64,000 nucleotides of DNA from JALHFZ01 sp963674625 (GTDB taxonomy: Bacteria; Synergistota; Synergistia; Synergistales; Aminobacteriaceae). Every line of letters starts with the position of its first letter. The stretch's first letter is position 1. Position numbers and translations under genes: made by a program. Shown piece by piece: positions 17,123-25,954 of the stretch. The notes under the pieces are model-generated. The model was not told the DNA's origin and ran no database searches. It saw only the letters and a program-made list of their open reading frames with translations. The DNA lies in assembly GCA_963674625.2 (NCBI GenBank), contig CAXXXO010000004.1:558001-622000 (forward strand), in the 5' to 3' direction.

Positions 17123-18136
17123 ATGTTTCGAATATCCCGCCGCATAGCCGGACTGTTTCTGCCCCTGATCGCCGCTGTGCTCCTCTTTCCCCTCTCCGCC
17201 CGGGGAGAAGAGGTGCTGAGAGCCTACACCATCTGGTCGGAGAGGTACGCCTCGGAGGTTTTTTCCGCTTTCACCCGGGAGACCGGAATTCCGGTGAAGT
17301 ATCTCCGCTTCTCCTCCGGTGAGGTCCTGGCCAGGATCATCGCCGAGAAGGACAACCCCCAGGTGGACGTCTTCTTCGGCGGCATCGCCGATGCCTTTGT
17401 CGCCGGAAAGAAGGAGGGGGTCTTCGAACCCTACGTTCCCAAAGGCGCGGAGGCCATTCCCGAAAGATACCGGGATAAAGAAGGGTACTGGACCGGAGTG
17501 GCAATGGACCCGATCTGTTTTCTCTTCAACGCTTCTTTTTTGAAGGAGCACGGGCTGAAGGCCCCCGATTCCTGGGCCGACCTCCTGAACCCGGCCTTCA
17601 AAAAAGGCCTGCTCATGGCCGACGCCCGGACCTCGGGCACCGCGGTCTCCCGGCTCTTCAGCCTCGTTCTCGCCATGGGAGAGGATGAGGCCTTCGCCTA
17701 CCAGAAAAAACTGGATAAGAACGTCCAGCAGTACACCGAGAGCGGCGCCGGAGGAGCCCTTCCCATAGCCCGGGGTCAGGCCGCCGGGGGAATCTTCTTT
17801 ATAGTGGATGCCCTGGAGATTCAGCAGAAGGGGTACGACGTGGTCATAAGCTATCCCAAGGAAGGGGTCGTCTACGGCGTGGAGGCCATGGGGCTGATCC
17901 GCGGAGCGAAAAACCCCGATGCGGCAAAGAAGTTTCTCAACTGGGCCGCAGGCCCCGGGATGCAGAGGATCTACGAGGAGAAGAAAATCAACCTCATCCC
18001 GACCCATCCTGAAGTCTCCACGGCGAACCCTGCCCTCGACATGAAGGACGTCCGTCTTCTCGACCTGGATATCGAATGGTCCGGCGAAAACAGGAAGCGC
18101 CTCGTGGAACGATGGGTGAAAGAAATCCTCCGCTAA
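17123..18136 (+). CDS. ABC importer substrate-binding protein (Fe3+/AEP/thiamine type)
   Basis: 337 residues with a signal peptide (1-24) and a type-II periplasmic-binding fold of the FbpA/FutA/PotD-like class. It begins LRAYTIWSERYASEVFSAF and contains VDVFFGGIADAFVAGKKEG. The tandem tyrosines that hold iron in FbpA proteins are not evident, so Fe3+ is uncertain and a phosphonate, thiamine or other ligand is possible. The ATG at 17123 follows AAGGAGG. It overlaps the permease gene by 25 bases, so the two are translationally linked. Confidence 0.85.
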   Translation: MFRISRRIAGLFLPLIAAVLLFPLSARGEEVLRAYTIWSERYASEVFSAFTRETGIPVKYLRFSSGEVLARIIAEKDNPQVDVFFGGIADAFVAGKKEGVFEPYVPKGAEAIPERYRDKEGYWTGVAMDPICFLFNASFLKEHGLKAPDSWADLLNPAFKKGLLMADARTSGTAVSRLFSLVLAMGEDEAFAYQKKLDKNVQQYTESGAGGALPIARGQAAGGIFFIVDALEIQQKGYDVVISYPKEGVVYGVEAMGLIRGAKNPDAAKKFLNWAAGPGMQRIYEEKKINLIPTHPEVSTANPALDMKDVRLLDLDIEWSGENRKRLVERWVKEILR

Positions 18137-19803
18137 AACACAATCCCCGGGTTTTTTGGGGAGGGCGGATCTTCGAGGGGACGATCTGGCTGCTTCTCGG
18201 CCTCTTCGTCCTCTATCCTTTGTTCCGTCTTCTTCTCCTCGTCTTCTCCGGCGAGGGCGGCCCGGCTATCGGCAACCTGCTCCGGCCCTTCACGGAGAGC
18301 TATGCCCGAAGGGCCCTGGTGAACAGCCTCATCCTCGCACTGTCAGTGGGAACCCTGGGAACAGCCCTCGGCTTTCTCTTCGCCTGGGGGGTCACCCGAA
18401 TTCCCCTCCCCCGGGGAGGGCGGACCTTCTTCTCCTCCGTCACGGTGCTCGCCTTCGTCTCTCCCCCCTTTACGGGCAGCATCGCCCTGACCCTCGTCCT
18501 CGGTCCGGGAGGCATCCTGCCCGAGCTGCTCCACATCTCCGATTTCTCCATCTACGGCTTTCCCGGCACCCTTCTGGCCGAGACCCTCACCTATTTCCCC
18601 CTGGCCTTCCTGACCCTCAGGGGGATCCTCGGAGCCCTGGACCCTTCCCTCGAGGATGCCGCCCGGAGCCTGGGCTCTTCGGAAGGGAGGGTCTTCCGCA
18701 CGGTGACCCTTCCCCTCTGCGTTCCGGGGCTGGCTGCTTCCTTTCTTCTTCTCTTCGCCGAATCCCTCGCGGATTTCGCCACGCCCCTCGTCATGGGGGG
18801 AAAGTCCTTCCCCGTCCTGCCCACGGAGGTCTACCTTCAGATCACCGGGATGTATGATCTCCGGGGCGGGGCGGCCATGGCCTTCGTCCTTCTTCTGCCG
18901 GCCCTGGGGGTCTTTCTCGTCCAGCGGTACCGGACGGGAGGGCGAAGCTACGTGACGGTCACGGGACGAGAAGCCCCGCCCTCCCGGAGGGTTCCTCCGT
19001 CCGGGAAGGTGAAATGGGCTGTCCTCGGGGTCATATCCCTGGTGACCCTCTTCATCTTTCTTCTCTACGGGACGATCCTGCTCAGCTCCTTTGTTAAGGT
19101 CTGGGGTGTGGACAACAGCTTCACCCTCGACAACTACCGGTTCGTCTTCACCACGGGGCTGAACTCCATCGCCGACTCCCTTCTCATCGCCCTGACCGCG
19201 ACATTTTTCGGTACCCTCCTGGCCCTCTCCGTCGCCCTCCTGGCTTCGGAGAGAAAGGGAAAAAGGGGCGGGGCGCTGGAGTTCGTCTCCCTGCTGAACT
19301 ACGTTCTTCCAGGGACGGTCCTCGGCATCGCCTATCTCGTGGCCTTCAACTCCGGGCCGCTCGTCCTCACGGGCACCATGACGATTCTGGTGGCCCTCTG
19401 CGCCTTCCGGTACGACGCGGCGGGGATCCGGGCCATCCTGGCCGCCCTGCGGCAGATCGACCCCGCCCTCGAGGAGGCCTCCCTCGGCCTGGGGGCATCC
19501 CGGCTGACCACGGTCCGAAGGGTCACTCTCCCCCTCATTCTTCCTGCGGTCAAGACGGGAATGCGCTACCTCTTCACCGTCTCTCTCACGGCCATCAGCG
19601 CGGTCATCTTTCTCGTGTCGGTGGACTGGAGCCTCGTGACCGTCCGCATCCTCCAGGCCATGACCGAACTGCTCTTCGCAGAGGCGGCGGCCTTCTCCGT
19701 GGTGCTCATCCTGATCGTATTCACCGCCATCGGCGGAATCAACCTGCTCTTTCGGCTGCTCTGCCCCTCCGCCTGCGCGGCGGAGCGCCGCAGGGAAGGC
19801 TGA
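18112..19803 (+). CDS. ABC importer permease, two fused domains (FbpB-like)
   Basis: 563 residues with two binding-protein-dependent permease domains and 12 membrane segments. Each half carries an EAA loop (EDAARSLGSSEGRVFRTVTL and EEASLGLGASRLTTVRRVTL). This double-domain layout is that of FbpB/AfuB-type iron and related importers. The gene overlaps the binding-protein gene. Unusually, no ATP-binding subunit follows; the next gene lies on the opposite strand two bases later, so the ATPase must be encoded elsewhere. Confidence 0.92.
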   Translation: MGERNPPLKHNPRVFWGGRIFEGTIWLLLGLFVLYPLFRLLLLVFSGEGGPAIGNLLRPFTESYARRALVNSLILALSVGTLGTALGFLFAWGVTRIPLPRGGRTFFSSVTVLAFVSPPFTGSIALTLVLGPGGILPELLHISDFSIYGFPGTLLAETLTYFPLAFLTLRGILGALDPSLEDAARSLGSSEGRVFRTVTLPLCVPGLAASFLLLFAESLADFATPLVMGGKSFPVLPTEVYLQITGMYDLRGGAAMAFVLLLPALGVFLVQRYRTGGRSYVTVTGREAPPSRRVPPSGKVKWAVLGVISLVTLFIFLLYGTILLSSFVKVWGVDNSFTLDNYRFVFTTGLNSIADSLLIALTATFFGTLLALSVALLASERKGKRGGALEFVSLLNYVLPGTVLGIAYLVAFNSGPLVLTGTMTILVALCAFRYDAAGIRAILAALRQIDPALEEASLGLGASRLTTVRRVTLPLILPAVKTGMRYLFTVSLTAISAVIFLVSVDWSLVTVRILQAMTELLFAEAAAFSVVLILIVFTAIGGINLLFRLLCPSACAAERRREG

Positions 19804-19804
19804 T

Positions 19805-21352
19805 TTACTCCTTCTCCACGTTCTCCTCGAGCATTTTATCCCGGTAGACCACGTATCCCTCCATGGGCTGGAGGGACCAGTCGGGGTTCCGTCTGCTGTA
19901 GACAAAGAGAGTGAGAAGATCCACGCCCTTTTCGCCCTTCAGGGCGGCCTGAACGGTCACGTTCCTGGCGGAGACGAGGTGATAGATCCTGTCGGCCCCC
20001 TCCTGGTATTTCCACTCTTCCTTCCATTCAGGGGATATGACCGTCATCCTGAGCAATACGGCCCCGGGGGCGTCCTTCTCAAGGGCGGAACGGGCTGCCG
20101 CGCGGATTTCCTCCCCTTCTTTTCCTGTGAACCTGTCGGGAATCATGCGGGTCTTCTCCACAAGTTTTTCCCTGAGCTTTCCGTCCAGGGCAGCGAGTTC
20201 CTCCGCGTTCCTCCTCGCTTCGAGAAGGCCGGGGTGGTCGGAGGGAAGGAAGACCGCGGCGCTGTCGAGACTCTCCCCTATCCCCAGAAGGACGTCCCGG
20301 CTGAGGGCGTTGAAGTCCTCCCCCTTGGCCTCCCGGGCCATATTTTCGTCCACTCTTTCCCGGGCGAAGCCGATCTTCGTCCTCCCCTCGCCGAGGGCGC
20401 TTTCGCCGAGAGACTTGAGCTGGGCGGAGAACTGTGCGGCCCGCTCTCCTATCTCCCGGATGGTTTCAGCGAGAATTTCCGTGGGTTCCTCCTTCTTCGT
20501 TCCCCTGTACTCTTCCACGGAGGCCGCGGCCTCAGCGAAAAGACGGTGCCGCCGGGCCAATTCCCTGGCCTCGAGGTCGAAGCCGCCGTAAGGGATCAGC
20601 TCCTTTTCGGCATCGAAGAAGGGGGCGTCATCCATGTTCGATTTTGACGCCACGTAGGGCCGGAGCTTTTTCATCCACTCTCCGCTTTCCGCATCCCGTG
20701 CCGCTGCTGCTGCTCCAGACGCCGCAGCGGACGAGGCCCGGGCACCCTCAATCGTCTCCAGTTCCTGCCGTGCAGCTTCCATCCGTTCGACCTTCGGTGC
20801 CACGTCGGGATGGTCCTTGAAATCCGGATATTCCGATAGCAGTTTGGCAAGATTCTCCTCCGCCGGGGCCAGAGCCTCCCTCACCCTGGCGGCCAGCCTG
20901 TCGGGAGCCTGTTTATTCCGGTCCGGCCCCAGCAGGAGGTCCACTTTCTTCAATGCCCTGTCGGCCTCCATGAGATACCTTCCTGCCGTGGCCGGTAGCC
21001 GGGCTGGAGCTGATCCCGAAGGAGGAGCGGAGGCTGCCGGGGAGGCAGTGCCTTTGGCGGCGAGGCGTTTTTCGATTTTTTCGGCGAGGGAGTCTATCCG
21101 CTTTTCGAGGGAAGCCACCTGAAAATCCTCCGGAGCCTCTTCCCTGGCCTTCGTTATGAACTCCTTCGCCTGGGATATAAAGTCCCGGGCACTCTCCATT
21201 TTTCCCGCCATGAAATCCTTATCGGCATTCCGAAACATGGTGTTTGCATCCTTCATCATGGCCTTCACCTCCGCAGATTGTGCGATGGCCGCCCCATCGG
21301 AGAAAAAGAAAAGAACTGCGGCGCATACAAAGAAGATAAGGGATCTTTTCAT
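19805..21352 (-). CDS. Secreted coiled-coil protein of unknown function
   Basis: 515 residues: signal peptide (1-24), then a mostly helical, alanine- and charge-rich chain with probable coiled coils (30-180 and 290-420), a short Pro/Ala/Ser linker near 105-125, and a C-terminal mixed alpha/beta domain ending SLQPMEGYVVYRDK. I recognise no family. It is the last of a minus-strand set whose genes overlap by four bases, so it should be made together with the small membrane protein and the LprI/SH3 protein. GGAGG precedes the ATG at 21352. Probably envelope-located. Confidence 0.75.
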   Translation of the reverse strand: MKRSLIFFVCAAVLFFFSDGAAIAQSAEVKAMMKDANTMFRNADKDFMAGKMESARDFISQAKEFITKAREEAPEDFQVASLEKRIDSLAEKIEKRLAAKGTASPAASAPPSGSAPARLPATAGRYLMEADRALKKVDLLLGPDRNKQAPDRLAARVREALAPAEENLAKLLSEYPDFKDHPDVAPKVERMEAARQELETIEGARASSAAASGAAAAARDAESGEWMKKLRPYVASKSNMDDAPFFDAEKELIPYGGFDLEARELARRHRLFAEAAASVEEYRGTKKEEPTEILAETIREIGERAAQFSAQLKSLGESALGEGRTKIGFARERVDENMAREAKGEDFNALSRDVLLGIGESLDSAAVFLPSDHPGLLEARRNAEELAALDGKLREKLVEKTRMIPDRFTGKEGEEIRAAARSALEKDAPGAVLLRMTVISPEWKEEWKYQEGADRIYHLVSARNVTVQAALKGEKGVDLLTLFVYSRRNPDWSLQPMEGYVVYRDKMLEENVEKE

Positions 21353-21600
21353 CGGTTTTCCTGCCTCCTTTTTTCCTTTCCGGCCCTCTTCCTCAGAACC
21401 AGCCCCGCCGTCAACAGAAGAAGAGCGGCTCCGACGGGAAGAGAGAAGAGAACGGGCAGCCACCCCCCGGTCCAGAGGCCGGCTTTCATTCCGGGAAAAA
21501 TATTGCCGGCCACCAGGGCGACGGCGGCATACTGGTAGAACATCCACAGCAGAAGCCCCCCTCCGGAGAGGAAGCACCCCAGGGCGATCCACTTTCTCAT
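21349..21600 (-). CDS. Small two-helix membrane protein
   Basis: 83 residues with two hydrophobic helices (about 5-30 and 45-66) and a basic C-terminal tail (RKRAGKEKRR). No family recognised. Both its start and its stop overlap the neighbouring genes as ATGA, which supports it being a real, translationally coupled gene although it lacks a good ribosome site of its own. Likely an inner-membrane partner of one of the secreted neighbours. Confidence 0.65.
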   Translation of the reverse strand: MRKWIALGCFLSGGGLLLWMFYQYAAVALVAGNIFPGMKAGLWTGGWLPVLFSLPVGAALLLLTAGLVLRKRAGKEKRRQENR

Positions 21601-22865
21601 GGACAGGTGGAATAGGGTTTGGCACACTGTTTAACCGGATTAAGCCATCCCTTAATCACCGCTCCGCCGGGGACTGCATATTCCACGAGGGCCCACTGCC
21701 CCTCTCCTCCCAGGAGTGCGACTTCGTCATCCCGGAAGATGTCCCCCTGAGAGGGAGCATCCTCTTCGGGGCGGCAGCGAAGGGCGGCAACCGAACCCGG
21801 TGAATAGTTGCGGATGCTCATCCCGAGCATTCTGCCGAAGATCCACCCTTTTTTCCCGTCATGGAGGATCACCGAGAGCCAACCCTTTTTGTGGCCGGTC
21901 ACCTTCACGGTGATGATATCGGGGTTTTCGGGCCGATGGGGAAGGACAGCGATCACGGTGCCCCCCGGAACGTCCCGGACGTTTGTCCCCTTAGGATCGG
22001 GATCGATGACATAGGCGGCGAAATCGCATTTTCCCTCGTCGGGAAGATAGAGGGACCTGTCGCCCTTGTAGGGCTCCCTGCCCTCCCGAGCTTTGTCCGC
22101 CGGCGGAATCTCTTTTTTCCCGCCTATCTCGCTGATGTTCTTTCCGCCGGTGCGCATGTCCTGCAGCAGCGTCTCCAGGTTCGACATATATTCTTTGTCC
22201 ATCTGCAGGCCAAAATAAGCTGTGACCTCTTTCTTTCCTCCGCCGCCGTATACCATGGCGAACAGGGAGATGTTTTCATCCCGGTATTCCTTCCAGGCTG
22301 ACAGGGCCTCCGCCGAGGCGGGTTCCCCCTTCTCCCCCAGGTTCTTTCCGAGAAGGCCGGAAAGATATTCCATCTTCAAAGTCGTGTCCCTGTATTCCTG
22401 AATTTCCCTTTCCGAAAGGTCTGCGGGCAGAGAGGGAGCGCCCTTCTTCACCGCCTTCAGAAGCTCATCCAGTTCGAGGGTTCTTCGCCGGACGACCTCC
22501 ATGCGGGCGATGGAATCGTTCACTAGCCACATGGTCCCTCCGTCGAGAACATTGTAAATCGTGGAATAGACTTCCCCGATGAGGATGAATTCACTGTCCC
22601 TCCAGGGGATCCACGCCCTCTGGGCGCGGCGGAGGGCTTTCTGCCTCTCCTTCGGAAGAGCGGCCATCAGATCCTTGTAGACCCTGTTCAGCTCCCGGTC
22701 CCACTTTTTCATCCCTTCTGCGGTACATTCCATCATCCCGTGGGTGGACGGGGACTCGTCCATACAGTGCTTTATCTCCTCGTCAAGAGGGTGAGGCGCC
22801 CCGAGAGCTTCCGGGGTGCAGAGAAACAGAACGCAGAGAAGGGGCAAAAAAAAGCAGCATCTCAT
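21597..22865 (-). CDS. Secreted LprI-like (DUF1311) protein with SH3 domains
   Basis: 422 residues: signal peptide (1-22), then an N-terminal LprI/DUF1311-type helical domain with paired cysteines (HCMDES, MMECTAEGM) and the characteristic LNRVYKDLMAAL and RRAQRAWIPWRD segments. LprI proteins inhibit lysozyme in some bacteria. The C-terminal third has one or two bacterial SH3-like barrels (GTNVRDVPGGTV and KGWIFGRML), which often bind peptidoglycan. The combination suggests a cell-wall-associated periplasmic protein. GGGAGG precedes the ATG. It starts an overlapping three-gene set. Confidence 0.8.
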   Translation of the reverse strand: MRCCFFLPLLCVLFLCTPEALGAPHPLDEEIKHCMDESPSTHGMMECTAEGMKKWDRELNRVYKDLMAALPKERQKALRRAQRAWIPWRDSEFILIGEVYSTIYNVLDGGTMWLVNDSIARMEVVRRRTLELDELLKAVKKGAPSLPADLSEREIQEYRDTTLKMEYLSGLLGKNLGEKGEPASAEALSAWKEYRDENISLFAMVYGGGGKKEVTAYFGLQMDKEYMSNLETLLQDMRTGGKNISEIGGKKEIPPADKAREGREPYKGDRSLYLPDEGKCDFAAYVIDPDPKGTNVRDVPGGTVIAVLPHRPENPDIITVKVTGHKKGWLSVILHDGKKGWIFGRMLGMSIRNYSPGSVAALRCRPEEDAPSQGDIFRDDEVALLGGEGQWALVEYAVPGGAVIKGWLNPVKQCAKPYSTCP

Positions 22866-22879
22866 CTCAGAAGCCTCCC

Positions 22880-23626
22880 TTAATCGTAGACGGCCCGCCG
22901 GTAGGACAGGCCCGTGATCACATACCCTTTGCCGGCGGGATTAGTGTCGAATTCAAGCTCTATATCTTCCCTTTCGGAGCTGAAGAGCCTGCCGTATTTT
23001 TCTTCCCGGCTGGGCTCGCCGAGCAGTACCGTGGCCTCCGCAAGGTCCATCCCCATGAGGATGTCGCCGAATCCCATGGGTCCGCCGGGAATTTCCACTG
23101 ACTGGAGCACTCCGTCCCAGTAGACCGCTTCATGACCATGGAAGATGAGGGTGAGAATCGTCACTGTCCTGTTGAAATCAGGAATCGTCTTTTTCCGCTC
23201 CGAACGGGCCTCGGGCTCTCCCCAGTTTTTTACGGCAAGTCCGGGGCTTATGCCGAAGTCAGCACGGATTTTCAGAGCATAGCGCTGCACCGGGTCGCCG
23301 GCCTCGTACACGGAAAGAAATTTTCCGTAAATCCACCCCTCGCCGAATTTCACCGAGATCACCCGGTACCAGGGAAATTCCTCCCCTCCGTCGAATTTTC
23401 CGGTCACCAGGAGTTCGCCCTCGTGCTCCGAGGCGAATCTTCCCCCGATTTCCCCCCCCGTGGAGGGCTTCTCCCGAAGATTGACCGAGGTTCCCGTCAA
23501 AAAACCTGACCGGGGCCATTCGTATTTTTCCTCCCCGCCGGAAGCGGAAAGAGCCCCCGAAAGAGCGAAAAGGAGAAGCACCGCCAGAAGGGCCGTTCTG
23601 CCCGTCATTTCCCCTTTCATATTCAT
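22880..23626 (-). CDS. Secreted SH3-domain protein
   Basis: 248 residues with a signal peptide (about 1-30) and an SH3b domain (about 40-110) showing GTSVNLREKPSTGGEIGGRF and GEGWIYGKFLSVY. The C-terminal half is an unassigned beta-rich region. It lies 14 bases upstream of the LprI/SH3 gene and is likely cotranscribed. Such SH3 proteins usually sit in the periplasm and contact peptidoglycan. Two ATG codons lie close together at the start; the first, at 23626, is used here. Confidence 0.8.
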   Translation of the reverse strand: MNMKGEMTGRTALLAVLLLFALSGALSASGGEEKYEWPRSGFLTGTSVNLREKPSTGGEIGGRFASEHEGELLVTGKFDGGEEFPWYRVISVKFGEGWIYGKFLSVYEAGDPVQRYALKIRADFGISPGLAVKNWGEPEARSERKKTIPDFNRTVTILTLIFHGHEAVYWDGVLQSVEIPGGPMGFGDILMGMDLAEATVLLGEPSREEKYGRLFSSEREDIELEFDTNPAGKGYVITGLSYRRAVYD

Positions 23627-23758
23627 CCTTCCCTTCCTCCTTTCACACCGTGGCCCTTTAGCATACTCGTCCGCCGCCGGGTCCGGAGCACGTGCACCGT
23701 CCTCCGGACGGAGCCGTCAGGGGGATCTTTGCGCCATGATTTCTCAACTAACTGGTTC

Positions 23759-23795
23759 GTGGAAAAAGGGAGCGGAAATGCCTCCCTTTTTCCAC
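23759..23795. terminator. 14-bp inverted repeat, probable terminator
   Basis: GTGGAAAAAGGGAG and CTCCCTTTTTCCAC are perfectly complementary around a 9-base loop, 24 bases after the stop of the minus-strand gene at 23819. No trailing T run, so it could also serve as an mRNA stabiliser. A second hairpin (GTCCGGAG/CTCCGGAC, 23681-23709) stands beside it. Confidence 0.55.
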
Positions 23796-23818
23796 GGATA
23801 GCTTTATCCAGAGCTTTT

Positions 23819-25507
23819 CTACGGTTTCGCCGGAGATTTGGTTGCTTCTTTGACAGCAGGCTCTTCGGACACGACGTCTGAGCTCAGGAGCTCTTCCGGT
23901 TCGGGTTCGGGCGGAGCGAGCTCTTTCCAGCGGGCCGCGAAGGCATCCATCTGTTCTATCTCCTTCGGGTCGGGAGACGCCGTCAGAACTGCAAAATCCG
24001 CCCGGTCCACGGTTGCAGCCTGGATATTCAGGGAATCGATCTCTGCGGTCATCTTCAGCCCCTCGAGGATCCAGGGGAGTCCTTCAGCCATGTCGTTCTG
24101 GATAAGAAGAGGGGCCATGGGACCATCGGGGTTCAGAAGAGGGATAAGAGCCGCCCGCAAAGCCGACAGGTCCAGGTTGAAGAAACCATAGAGGTCCTTC
24201 TCTTCGTAGAGGGTTTTCATCCTGGCGGACAGCTCGGGGGCAACGGAGAGCCCCTCGGGGTTCAGCAGACCGATGAGGAGGATTCCCTCCCGGATTCCCA
24301 TGACGAGGTCCAGGGGGTCTTTGATAATATAAAGGGCCGTCCAGCCGGGAAGAGCCAGGGGTTCGAAGGGCATTCCGCTCTCTTTCGCAGCCATTTCCAT
24401 AAGGGGGAGAAGAAGGGCTACGTCCTCTTTTTTGCCCGAGAGGTAGAAATATCCTCCCGGCAGGGTGTTTCCGAACGCCCGGGTCTGTCCTCCGAGAACG
24501 ATGCCCACCGTCTTCAGAATGGAAAGAATGGCGTCGTCGTCGATGCCGAACTGCTTCGCGGCATCGAGAAGCTTCACTGCTTCAGCTGCGTCCTCATCGC
24601 CGGCGGCAGCGGAATCCCTCAGCGCCTGGAAATGGCTTTTCTTGAGAAATGACTGACCGATGGCGGAAAACCACGGTTTTCCCCCTCCCAGGAGAAGCCT
24701 CTCCTCGATTGGAATGGGATGGGGGGCTCCGTCTCCCTCAGCGACGGCAAAAACCTTCGCAAAGTTGGTGAATACGGAGAGGTCGAATCCCCGGTCGGTC
24801 ATTTCGAAGCCTATTTCTCCTGCCAGCGTCCCCTCGGGGGCTTTCAGGGCGCCTTTCGACTGAACCTGGAGCTGGGAGGCCACCATACCGTTGTCGTGGA
24901 AGCGGAGAAAACTTCCCTGGGGCAGGGCCCGGTCGATCTTCATGCGCTTCTGCTCGTTCTGAAGAGCCTCCCGGGCTGCGGCGAGATCCTCGGGGGAAAA
25001 GCCGAAGAGGACCATGTCTTTCTCCACGGTGAGCAGCACAAAGGCCATTCCGCCGTTGATCAGGGCATAATTCGCTCCCTGATCGGGGACGAGAAGCAGC
25101 TGCCCCGGCAGTGGACTGTCAACAAGAGCGTCGAAGTCTCCTTCTTCACCCTTCCCCTGCGCCAGCTTGGCGAGAAGCTCCTTCTTGCCCTCCGCGAAGG
25201 TCGCCGCCCCCTGAAGGGAATATCCCTTCTCCGTCTGCCCTGCCGCAATGGAAAGGGCGGTCACGGGCAGGTTTCCGAGCCAGCCGGCGAGTATCCCCAT
25301 CTCCGGGGCGTAGGCGGCGGCGGAGCGGTAGATGTAGGAGGAGACGATCCGCTGGAGCACTCCGTCCGGCCGGTCGAGATGGACCACTCCGTAGAGAGCG
25401 CTGTCGGGCCAGGGGGAAAGGGCATCGAGGGTGCTGCCTCTTCCCGGATGGACGAGAATCAGGACGAGCATCAGTGAGAGAAACAGGGCCAAGCATCTTT
25501 TTTTCAT
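23819..25507 (-). CDS. Large secreted protein of unknown function
   Basis: 562 residues with a signal peptide (1-25) and then a globular chain that begins LDALSPWPDSALYGVVHLDRP. It has repeated segments of the kind GYSLQGAATF and FFNLDLSALRAAL, and ends in an acidic, proline-rich tail (PPEPEPEELL). The overall look recalls secreted DUF3352-type proteins, but I cannot assign it firmly. A good AAGGAGG site precedes the ATG. It is flanked by an inverted repeat on the downstream side and by a small LuxR-type regulator on the upstream side. Confidence 0.75.
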   Translation of the reverse strand: MKKRCLALFLSLMLVLILVHPGRGSTLDALSPWPDSALYGVVHLDRPDGVLQRIVSSYIYRSAAAYAPEMGILAGWLGNLPVTALSIAAGQTEKGYSLQGAATFAEGKKELLAKLAQGKGEEGDFDALVDSPLPGQLLLVPDQGANYALINGGMAFVLLTVEKDMVLFGFSPEDLAAAREALQNEQKRMKIDRALPQGSFLRFHDNGMVASQLQVQSKGALKAPEGTLAGEIGFEMTDRGFDLSVFTNFAKVFAVAEGDGAPHPIPIEERLLLGGGKPWFSAIGQSFLKKSHFQALRDSAAAGDEDAAEAVKLLDAAKQFGIDDDAILSILKTVGIVLGGQTRAFGNTLPGGYFYLSGKKEDVALLLPLMEMAAKESGMPFEPLALPGWTALYIIKDPLDLVMGIREGILLIGLLNPEGLSVAPELSARMKTLYEEKDLYGFFNLDLSALRAALIPLLNPDGPMAPLLIQNDMAEGLPWILEGLKMTAEIDSLNIQAATVDRADFAVLTASPDPKEIEQMDAFAARWKELAPPEPEPEELLSSDVVSEEPAVKEATKSPAKP

Positions 25508-25625
25508 TGGATTTCCTCCTTATGCGGCTTGCAGGATTTTCCGGTCATGCCGGTTCTCTCCATTATTTCAGAAATCAGGCGCTTGCAACAACATTGCATT
25601 CTCCCCGTACAGAAAAAACACATGC

Positions 25626-25922
25626 TCAAAAGGTGCAATCAAGGAGTTTTTCCGAGAGGCCGGTACGGCCGGCCACCCCCATCTTTCGATAAATCTGGCG
25701 AATATGGGATTTCAGCGTGTTGTTGCCGATGGAACATCTCGCGAGAATTTCATCCCTTTTCCGTCCCTCGAGCAGCAGCAGGGTGACTTCCGTTTCCTTT
25801 TTCGTGAGGGAGTAGGGTTCCAGCCGGAGCCGGATCTTCATCTCAGCCCTCGACGGCCCTTCCCGGAGGGATTCTTTCCCTGTCAGAACTCTCGCTTCGG
25901 TCCCTGGAATTTTTCTTGTCAT
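25626..25922 (-). CDS. Minimal LuxR-type DNA-binding protein
   Basis: 98 residues consisting of almost nothing but a LuxR/GerE helix-turn-helix domain: SLTKKETEVTLLLLEGRK, then NNTLKSHIRQIYRKMGVAGR. The residues around the recognition helix closely match the C-terminus of the 12-helix regulator encoded at 32291-33724, so the two look like paralogues, this one without the membrane part. AAGGAGAG immediately precedes the ATG. It may be a free-standing regulator of the neighbouring envelope genes or the remnant of a larger one. Confidence 0.8.
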   Translation of the reverse strand: MTRKIPGTEARVLTGKESLREGPSRAEMKIRLRLEPYSLTKKETEVTLLLLEGRKRDEILARCSIGNNTLKSHIRQIYRKMGVAGRTGLSEKLLDCTF

Positions 25923-25954
25923 CTCTCCTTCACCCCTTCTTCGGGGAAGGCACT

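Noticed and set aside
18343..19905. 520-codon open frame antisense to the ABC permease
   Set aside because: Shadow of the permease gene; composition (Gly, Glu, Asp, Arg rich) and lack of any motif argue against a gene.
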